Shown here: positions 32,616 through 38,223 of the stretch, one piece after another
Numbering within the stretch: position 1 is the first letter of the stretch
How the letters are laid out: the number at the start of each line of letters is the position of its first letter
NCBI GenBank assembly: GCA_947175695.1
Contig: CAMWNT010000012.1
Span: 1-38,223, forward strand
Source: an uncultured Porphyromonadaceae bacterium
GTDB lineage: Bacteria > Bacteroidota > Bacteroidia > Bacteroidales > Muribaculaceae
DNA length: 38,223 bases
Direction: 5' to 3'
Position numbers and translations under genes: made by a program
The notes under the pieces: generated by a model
Database searches by the model: none
Seen by the model: the letters and a program-made list of their open reading frames with translations, nothing else
What the model was told of the DNA's origin: nothing

Positions 32616-34028
32616 TTATTTGAGCACTTTATCAATGTCGGCGACTCTCCGGCGGAAGGCCGGGGCTTCGGCCACCATCTCGGGATCTTCGTCGGCTTCG
32701 AGCATGGCGGCTTTGTCGGCGAGTTCGGTGCGCGCGCTGCGGAGGGCGTTGTCGCATCGTTCGACAGCAGATCGCTGCAATTTCATGTCGGGTTCAACCC
32801 CCTTTTCGCCGAGCAGCGCTATCGCGGCCGACGCCTTGCCGTATAATTCCTTGGCTTTGACAAGATGCGAGTCGTAGCCTTCGTCGTGAGCCAATCCGAT
32901 CATGGCAAGCGAATCGGCTGAGAGCACACTGTGGCTGACCACATTCTGAAGCGAGTCGATATAGTTTTTCTCTTCGAGCGCTCGGGCGCGACGCTCCATC
33001 GCCCCGCCGTAGAGGATGATGCCGACAACTCCTGCCACAGCCAGCGCCACACCGCCGATTATCATCCGGCGACTCCGGGGATTGATCGCACGCTTGACGT
33101 CGAGGTTTTCAAGGTCGACGCGCATTTCGGCAGCCGTCTGATATCGGAGTTCCTGACGCTTTTCAGTGGCCTTGGATATGATCTGACGCAGTCGGCGGTC
33201 GGCTACACCCTTGAGGGGGAGACGCTCTTTGAGCTGCTTGTCGAGGATGGCGAAGCGTGTGCCTTCGAATGGCACATTGCCTGTGATGCATTGATAGAGA
33301 AGGATTCCGACGGCGTAGATGTCGGTGGTGCGGTTTTGATGCTTGAGGTCGCCGAGCGCGAGCTCGGGCGATGCATATTCGGGCTTGCCCATGAACGCGC
33401 CGGCCACAGTCAGCTGGCGGTCGTTGGTGGTCAGCTGGTTAAGCTGCTTGCAGATGCCGTAGTCGATCAGTTTGACGTGGCCGTCGGCGGTGATGAAGAT
33501 GTTGGAGGGGTCGATGTCGCGGTGGATATATCCGGCGTCGTGGAGCGCCATGAGGCCGGAGAGCACGCTCTTGATGATCACCTTTGCGAAATGGGAGGGA
33601 TCTTTGCTGAAGTCGTTGAGGAGTTTGCGCGCATATGGGATCTCGCGCCCGTTGGGGTCGGTGCATTTCCCCTGCATTATGTCGGCAAGCGAGACGCCGT
33701 GGAGCAGCTCGCTGACCACATGGTAATGCTTGACGGTGCGTCCTTCGCGCACTTCGTCGGTCTCGAAGAAGCCGAGCATCTCGATGAGGTTGTCGTTGCG
33801 GAGGCGCACGGAGGCTTCGCGCCGCGCGCGCTCTACAGCCTGCTCGGGGAGATCCATGAAGAGGAATTTGATGGCCACGGGGCGTGTGACACCGGTCAGC
33901 GTGTTGACACACGTGCCGCGATACACTTTGCCCATGCCACCTTCACCGATAGGCACCGATGCGGAGTCGACTTCGTAATATATCCCGGCTTCTTTTTCCT
34001 GCCGGCCTTGGAGACGTATGATTGCCAT
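32616..34028 (-). CDS. Transmembrane Ser/Thr protein kinase with atypical catalytic loop
   Basis: 470 residues. The kinase domain is residues about 20-290: G-loop IGEGGMGKVYRG (27-38), VAIK lysine 54, a likely alpha-C glutamate at 71, HRDIDPSN (169-176), DYG 189-191 and KPEYASPEL. The general base Asp171 and metal Asp189 are kept, but Lys of the usual HRDxKPxN is Asp173, and DFG is DYG. One membrane helix follows at about 322-342. The outside part (about 345-470) is helical and charged, with no PASTA repeats. The kinase should phosphorylate Ser/Thr in the cytosol in response to an envelope signal. The PP2C gene is upstream; its own promoter lies at 34138-34169. Confidence 0.9.
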   Translation of the reverse strand: MAIIRLQGRQEKEAGIYYEVDSASVPIGEGGMGKVYRGTCVNTLTGVTRPVAIKFLFMDLPEQAVERARREASVRLRNDNLIEMLGFFETDEVREGRTVKHYHVVSELLHGVSLADIMQGKCTDPNGREIPYARKLLNDFSKDPSHFAKVIIKSVLSGLMALHDAGYIHRDIDPSNIFITADGHVKLIDYGICKQLNQLTTNDRQLTVAGAFMGKPEYASPELALGDLKHQNRTTDIYAVGILLYQCITGNVPFEGTRFAILDKQLKERLPLKGVADRRLRQIISKATEKRQELRYQTAAEMRVDLENLDVKRAINPRSRRMIIGGVALAVAGVVGIILYGGAMERRARALEEKNYIDSLQNVVSHSVLSADSLAMIGLAHDEGYDSHLVKAKELYGKASAAIALLGEKGVEPDMKLQRSAVERCDNALRSARTELADKAAMLEADEDPEMVAEAPAFRRRVADIDKVLK

Positions 34029-34137
34029 GACGTTCGATCAGAGAGTAGCCGCTCTCCCCTATTCCGGATTCCCTTTCCGGGCGTCGCCTCGACGGGGTGC
34101 GAGGGGTTAACGGCGTGTGAAATCTGTGTTTAATTAA

Positions 34138-34169
34138 CAAAAATAGTTATTTTTTCCTTACCATCCAAA
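34138..34169 (-). promoter_or_regulatory. Bacteroidetes-type promoter for the kinase gene
   Basis: Minus-strand TTTG (34169-34166), 20 bases, then TATTTTTG (34145-34138): an exact match to TTTG-N19-21-TAnnTTTG. It predicts a start near 34131 and a leader of about 100 nt before ATG 34028. It is the best promoter in the window. Confidence 0.7.
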
Positions 34170-34219
34170 TCCATGCCAGTTCTTTAGCGGTAATCGAGAT
34201 CCCGACAAGCGAAACGGCG

Positions 34220-35977
34220 TCAATCCTCTGATGCTTCCAGCTCGTTGATCATAGTGATGAGTTTCTCGATATTTTTCATGGCATCGCCGGTCACATCGCT
34301 GTGAGAAGTATCGAGAATCTCTATCCGAGATTGCTTGGCAGTCTCGATAATCTTGTCGATCTTATCCTTGCGCTTATCATTTTCACCGAGGGTTTTCCCA
34401 TAATCCTCAAGTTTCCCCACTACGCTCTCAATCTTTGCTTTTCGCTCAGCCTCGCGACTTTCAAACTCCTTTTCGTTATTTTTCTTTGTGAATTTGTTAG
34501 AGTACGGTTTTTTGAGCTCATTAAGATCTTCGACAGCCTCTTTGAGCTTTTCATTTTTAGGCTTTTCGGCAGTTTTCGCATCTTGGAGCTTCGCATCGGT
34601 TTTACCCTCCTTCACTTCATCGACAGCGTCAACGACAGTTTGCGCGTCCAGCAGAGAGATTTTCTTGTTATCGGCTTCTTTGGCTGCTTCTTCAGCGGCT
34701 TGGTCGTCGCGAATCATCATCCAGATATTCCAGGAGATGAGCCCTAAAAGAGCTACGGCTACAACCCAGAAAAGGGCGCGCCATTTGACGCCGCGCCTTT
34801 CTGCTTTCCGCTCTTCGCCGGGAGGAGTATCGTCGGATTCGAGCGAGTAGTTGTCGATTTCAGCCGGTGGAGCCGCTGTTGGGGCGGCTTCGTTTTTCGT
34901 GCACCCCTTCCGCTTTTTCCTCTCTGCGGAGGGATCGGCAGTGGCGGGAGCCCCCTCTTTTCGGGCTGCTCTGCGCTTTTCGGCCACTTCAGCGGCCACT
35001 TTCTCGGCGAGCGTCATCGGCTCGGAGGGGGTCGGAACTACCTGCGGCTCCCGGTTTTTTGCCGCTGCGGGAGCCTGCGAGGGTGCGGCTGACGCTTGAG
35101 CGAGGGCGGAGGATGATGCCGCACTGTCGTCATCTCCACCCGGCCGAGGGTCGGCTTCAAGCGGGATTGCCGGCTCGGGGGCATCGGGCGTCGCCATGAC
35201 CACCCCTGGGAGCTCGATAATGGCGAGGGTCAGATTGTCGTGGCCCCCACCTTTTTCATGGCCTATCGAGTCGATGCCCGAGGCTATCCCCTCGACCGTC
35301 ACCGCGAGGTCGCCTTCGGCTGTGAAAGCGTCGATCAGCGCCTGCTCGGGGATGGCTCCCCAGATGCCGTCGGTCATCAGCGCGAAGCGGTCGTGGGGTG
35401 CGATCGGCACAATGTCGACCTCCGGATCCACCGTTGTGGCGGCGCCGATGGCGCGGGTGATGACGTTGGAATAGTTGGAGTTGCGGGCCTCTTCTTCGGT
35501 CAGAGTGCCGTGGCGCACCATCTCGGCCACATATGAATGGTCGGCCGTGCGAAACACCATTTTGCCGTCGCGCACCTGATAGCAACGGCTGTCGCCGACA
35601 TGAACCACATATCCGCGTCCGGCCTTGAAGAGCACAGCCACGCAGGTTGTGCCCATTCCTCGCAGCGCCGGATTGGCCACAGTGGCCTCGATCACAGCGT
35701 CGTTGGCGTTGATGGCCGCCACACGCAACACCTCGGCCGGATCCATGTCGGGCGTGGCTTGCATGACAGTCGCGGCTATCGTCTCGGCCGCTATCGTGGA
35801 GGCCTCCTTGCCGGCCGGGCCGCCGCCCATGCCGTCGCAGACGGCCACAAGCAGTCCCAACGGCGTGTCGGCCACAATGAAACTGTCTTGGTTTTCGGAT
35901 CGTCCGCCGATACGGGAGGCTACGGCCCCGACGATGCCGGAGCTATGGTTGATACGCTGGAGTTCTGGTTGGTTCAT
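34220..35977 (-). CDS. PP2C-family Ser/Thr phosphatase with TM helix and coiled coil
   Basis: 585 residues from ATG 35977; the frame opens 14 codons upstream. Residues about 14-255 are a complete PP2C domain: RSENQDSF, VCDGMGGGPAGKEAS, MGTTCVAVLF, VHVGDSRCYQVRDG, ADHSYV, LMTDGIWGAI and GGGHDNLTLAII, so all metal-binding Asp are present. An Ala/Pro/Glu-rich linker (about 265-390) leads to one membrane helix (RALFWVVAVALLGLISWNIW, about 397-420). A 165-residue Lys/Glu-rich coiled coil follows on the far side. Soluble PP2C partners of bacterial kinases usually lack these extra parts. It should reverse the kinase reactions. The 3' third looks more AT-rich than the catalytic part. Confidence 0.92.
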   Translation of the reverse strand: MNQPELQRINHSSGIVGAVASRIGGRSENQDSFIVADTPLGLLVAVCDGMGGGPAGKEASTIAAETIAATVMQATPDMDPAEVLRVAAINANDAVIEATVANPALRGMGTTCVAVLFKAGRGYVVHVGDSRCYQVRDGKMVFRTADHSYVAEMVRHGTLTEEEARNSNYSNVITRAIGAATTVDPEVDIVPIAPHDRFALMTDGIWGAIPEQALIDAFTAEGDLAVTVEGIASGIDSIGHEKGGGHDNLTLAIIELPGVVMATPDAPEPAIPLEADPRPGGDDDSAASSSALAQASAAPSQAPAAAKNREPQVVPTPSEPMTLAEKVAAEVAEKRRAARKEGAPATADPSAERKKRKGCTKNEAAPTAAPPAEIDNYSLESDDTPPGEERKAERRGVKWRALFWVVAVALLGLISWNIWMMIRDDQAAEEAAKEADNKKISLLDAQTVVDAVDEVKEGKTDAKLQDAKTAEKPKNEKLKEAVEDLNELKKPYSNKFTKKNNEKEFESREAERKAKIESVVGKLEDYGKTLGENDKRKDKIDKIIETAKQSRIEILDTSHSDVTGDAMKNIEKLITMINELEASED

Positions 35978-36028
35978 TATAGGATCAGGATTGTTGGATG
36001 CGAGTGGCTTTGGCTCCACTCGCCGGAA

Positions 36029-36427
36029 TCAATGGAGTTTCGAGGCGGGGAAGTTGATGCTGATTGAGTCGTCGCCGTTGTAGTAGACAAATTCGATCGA
36101 GGCGTTGGCCTCGACGAGGCGCTTGACCAGTTTGCGGGGGAGCATGCCGCCGCGGAGTTTGCGCAGGGTGCTGTCGCGGAGCTCTTCGCGGTCGATCGCC
36201 GCAAGCGTGGCTGCGGGCACTTCGTTGTGCATATAGAGCGTATTCCCTTTGAATTCGCAATCGGTCAGGGTCGTGTTGTTGTTGATCTTCATCGGAAGAT
36301 CCATATTGTGGACAGCGCGAGCGATCTCTTCTCTCGCCTTTTCGCCTTTGCTCTTGCCGCAGCTTGTCACGCCGACAGCCACGACGGCCACCATGAGCAT
36401 CACCAGGATTCTGAACAGTTTTTTCAT
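36029..36427 (-). CDS. Small lipoprotein in the kinase-phosphatase locus
   Basis: 132 residues with a lipoprotein signal (VGVTSC, Cys 23). The mature part begins with GKSKGEKAREEIARAVHNMDLPMKINNNTTL and has a compact alpha/beta appearance, ending ASIEFVYYNGDDSISINFPASKLH. I do not recognise the family; the pattern of a helix, then NTLYMHNEV, then a terminal strand is shared by some uncharacterised Bacteroidetes lipoproteins. It lies 51 bases upstream of the PP2C gene and is a candidate envelope ligand or sensor for the locus. Confidence 0.75.
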   Translation of the reverse strand: MKKLFRILVMLMVAVVAVGVTSCGKSKGEKAREEIARAVHNMDLPMKINNNTTLTDCEFKGNTLYMHNEVPAATLAAIDREELRDSTLRKLRGGMLPRKLVKRLVEANASIEFVYYNGDDSISINFPASKLH

Positions 36428-36474
36428 CTTGTAAGCAGATTATGACAACCGAAGGTTAGTATGATTTCGCGCAG

Positions 36475-36516
36475 TCTATGCGGCCGGGAGTCGCGGGGCG
36501 CCCCCCGGCCCATAGA
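36475..36516. other. GC-rich hairpin between locus genes
   Basis: TCTATG-C-GGCCGGG (36475-36488) pairs with CCCGGCC-CATAGA (36504-36516), with one bulged base. No T-tract follows on the coding strand. It may set relative mRNA levels within the operon. Confidence 0.5.
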
Positions 36517-36547
36517 TCCTTATCGCAAGTAGTTCGGTAGAGTCGGA

Positions 36548-37531
36548 TTATTCGTAGATCTCGAAAGCTTCTTTTCTGACGAGCACGTCGGAGTCGTAGA
36601 TCTCAAGGCGATAGACGCCGGGAGTCCAGAAGTTTGTGTCGGGAGTGCCGAAGGCATTGAGTTCGATGTCGGTCTCTTTATTGGCTTTCTTGATCTCGAT
36701 GGGAGTGACAGTGGTGAATTCGCTGTGCTTGTTGGGCACAATCAGCTTGCCCTCGGGGTTGTAGAGCTTGACGCCGATGTAGTATTTTCCGGCTTCGTTG
36801 GCACGCACTGTGATTTTCTCGCGGATGAAGCGGCAACGATCCTGGAAGATCTGTCCGTTGTAGTCGATCAGAGGCTTGTTGGCTTCGGAGTTGGAATAGC
36901 TGCCGTAAGTGGCGATCTCGACGTTCGACACAGAGAGGTCGGGATTGACTTTATGACGGATCTCGCCTGCACGCTGGGGAAGCACCACGAGGTTGGGATC
37001 CTGAGTCGACCAGTAGTTGTGGACCGAGTCGGTCACATATTCCATTTTCTTAAACTGGTCATGGAATTGACTTCTTGCCGACTGGAGCTCTTTGAGCACA
37101 TTCGAGAGCTGCTTGATATATTCGGAAGCCGAGGATGCGAAGACGGGGAATGTGAAGTCGACTCTTGTGTGGCGCACTTCGGTTTTGGCCGGAGAGATGC
37201 GGTTGAGCTCGTTGGCGGCGTAGACGGCGCGCTCGTGCTTGCGGTTGGCGGTGTCGTCGTCGTCTTTTTCGGCGCGAAGCTTGAGCGGCTTCACGTGGAG
37301 AGTGTAGAGGATGCCGGAGCCATCGCCTTTGAATGTGATCCAATAGATGAGGTCGCTTTGGCGAAACATGACGCTGTCGTCGTCGGGGTCGATTTCGACT
37401 CTGAATCCCTGGCGGGTCAGATAGTCTTTGACTTCTTTCTGGGCAGCCTTTTCAGCCACAGTCATGGCGTTGGCCACGTTCCAGCCCATCAGGGCAACGA
37501 CGATGAGTAGGATAGCTTTGAAATTCTTCAT
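36548..37531 (-). CDS. Exported protein, YbjN-like N-terminal domain
   Basis: 327 residues with a signal peptide (cleavage near NVANA, residue 22). Residues about 25-160 follow the pattern of the YbjN/type III chaperone-like fold: EVKDYLTRQGFRVEIDPDDDSVMFRQSDLIYWITFKGD, then a long helix with the AANELNR motif, and VDFTFPVFASSASEYIKQLSNVLKEL. The C-terminal part (about 190-327) is a predicted beta-sandwich (FIREKITVRANEAGKYYIGVKLYNPEGKLI...WTPGVYRLEIYDSDVLVRKEAF). The assignment is by eye and moderate. It starts the spacer after the partial kinase by 14 bases, so is surely in that transcript and is exported, unlike typical YbjN. Confidence 0.7.
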   Translation of the reverse strand: MKNFKAILLIVVALMGWNVANAMTVAEKAAQKEVKDYLTRQGFRVEIDPDDDSVMFRQSDLIYWITFKGDGSGILYTLHVKPLKLRAEKDDDDTANRKHERAVYAANELNRISPAKTEVRHTRVDFTFPVFASSASEYIKQLSNVLKELQSARSQFHDQFKKMEYVTDSVHNYWSTQDPNLVVLPQRAGEIRHKVNPDLSVSNVEIATYGSYSNSEANKPLIDYNGQIFQDRCRFIREKITVRANEAGKYYIGVKLYNPEGKLIVPNKHSEFTTVTPIEIKKANKETDIELNAFGTPDTNFWTPGVYRLEIYDSDVLVRKEAFEIYE

Positions 37532-37545
37532 TGTGTATGGATATT

Positions 37546-38223
37546 TTATTTGATTTTTTCGTAATCGAGGATGTAGAATGTCTCGCCGTCGGTGTCTTCA
37601 AGCTCGACATAGTCGGGATCTCCTTCGGAGGTGTAGTGGAATTTCGCCTCTGCGTAGTTGCCGGCCCAGAACGCGCTGTCGGGCTGAGCCTTGGCATCGA
37701 CGTCGGCTCCGACATGGGAGATGTGGTCGATGCGGTCGCCGACATAGCTGATGACGTAGTATTCATCGAGGTCGGGGAGCTGATTTTCGTAGAGATCGTC
37801 TACGCCGCGTGGAGTTCCGTCGGGTGCTACATCTATGGTTGTGAAATAGTCTTTCCGGGTCTTTTCGGTGCTGAGCCTTGAATAGGCCAGCCATCCGAGG
37901 GTTCCTAATATAAGGATTGCCCCGACGATAATTCCTATCACCAAGGCGCCCCCGGTTTTTTTCTCTTTTTTATCGGCGACTGATCGGCTTTGGGCTCCGG
38001 CACCTTTCAAAATGCGGTAGGCATCCCGGCATCCGGCGGGGCGTGCGGCGGCCTGAGGGTCGGTGGTGGCGTCGACGAATGCCTGGGTGGCGGCTGTCGT
38101 GTAGGCGTAGCGTTCGGCGATCCGGGGGAGGAGCGAGTCGTCGCCGGCGGTGCGACGGGGCTTGAGTCCGGTCAGCATCTCGTAGGCCGTCATTCCGAGT
38201 GAGTAAATATCGCTCGACTGCGT
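37546..38223 (-). CDS. Transmembrane Ser/Thr protein kinase, 3' part only
   Basis: Only the C-terminal 225 codons are in the window; the frame stays open to the edge, so the gene continues beyond 38223. The visible residues start with SSDIYSLGMTAYEMLTG, kinase subdomain IX, preceding the Met at 38193 that would otherwise look like a start. A helical kinase C-lobe end follows (ATTDPQAAARPAGCRDAYRIL), then a basic stop, one membrane helix (ALVIGIIVGAILILGTLGWLAY), and about 105 outside residues rich in Asp/Glu and aromatics (DEYYVISYVGDRIDHISHVG, YVELEDTDGETFYIL). The outside domain is not PASTA and I do not recognise it. Catalytic loop residues lie outside the window. Confidence 0.88.
   Translation of the reverse strand, partial: TQSSDIYSLGMTAYEMLTGLKPRRTAGDDSLLPRIAERYAYTTAATQAFVDATTDPQAAARPAGCRDAYRILKGAGAQSRSVADKKEKKTGGALVIGIIVGAILILGTLGWLAYSRLSTEKTRKDYFTTIDVAPDGTPRGVDDLYENQLPDLDEYYVISYVGDRIDHISHVGADVDAKAQPDSAFWAGNYAEAKFHYTSEGDPDYVELEDTDGETFYILDYEKIK

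Noticed and set aside
32931-34133. 400-residue open frame antisense to the kinase gene
   Set aside because: The opposite strand encodes a kinase with all subdomains, and this frame has shadow-type composition.
27767-38223. Phage-defence island built on the kinase, WYL regulator and nucleases
   Set aside because: The nucleases carry signal peptides and sorting tails, so they act outside the cell. The WYL gene is 10 kb away with housekeeping genes between, and no known defence core gene is present.

Overview
The window looks like chromosomal DNA of a gut member of the Bacteroidales, most probably Muribaculaceae-like. This is inferred from gene content and style. There are lipoproteins with Bacteroidetes-type lipoboxes, T9SS-like C-terminal tails, BACON-like domains, FKBP lipoproteins, a fused gamma-alpha 2-oxoacid:ferredoxin oxidoreductase, and promoter boxes of the Bacteroidetes type TAnnTTTG instead of sigma70 boxes. 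GC content looks moderately high by eye. No rRNA, tRNA or CRISPR array was seen.

Left part (1-11.9 kb): a Spy/CpxP-like secreted protein, a small unknown gene, two FKBP prolyl isomerases (one cytosolic, one lipoprotein), purC, then a + strand run of a small lipoprotein, a degenerate FKBP-like lipoprotein, a low-molecular-weight tyrosine phosphatase, a stand-alone TonB C-terminal domain protein and a DUF5715/M15-like protein. A giant AsmA-family protein and aroB follow.

Middle (11.9-27.2 kb): a minus-strand operon nptA-like Na/Pi transporter, manC, phosphoethanolamine-transferase-like sulfatase; a WYL regulator divergent from a thioredoxin-fold lipoprotein and comM/yifB; an HUH (REP-associated-type) transposase with an extra C-terminal domain, flanked by palindromic and TTAGG-like repeats; then acpP-fabF and korAB, all on the minus strand.

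Right part (27.3-38.2 kb), all minus strand: two tandem secreted EndA-type nucleases, and upstream of them a eukaryote-like signalling locus. The locus has a partial transmembrane Ser/Thr kinase, a YbjN-like exported protein, a small lipoprotein, a PP2C phosphatase with a transmembrane helix and coiled-coil tail, a second transmembrane Ser/Thr kinase and a BACON-like exported protein. A well-formed promoter (TTTG-N20-TATTTTTG) splits the second kinase from the phosphatase. This locus is the best candidate for an undescribed system: its envelope-side domains are unlike the usual PASTA-type sensors.

Two repeat systems deserve attention. A hairpin-forming MITE-like element occurs as a 199-bp copy before korA and a 78-bp internally deleted copy before the first FKBP gene; both appear to lie between a promoter and its gene. 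A second repeat type, TTTTAGG units followed by GATTAATC palindromes, begins exactly at the stop codons of the WYL gene and fabF, next to the HUH transposase.
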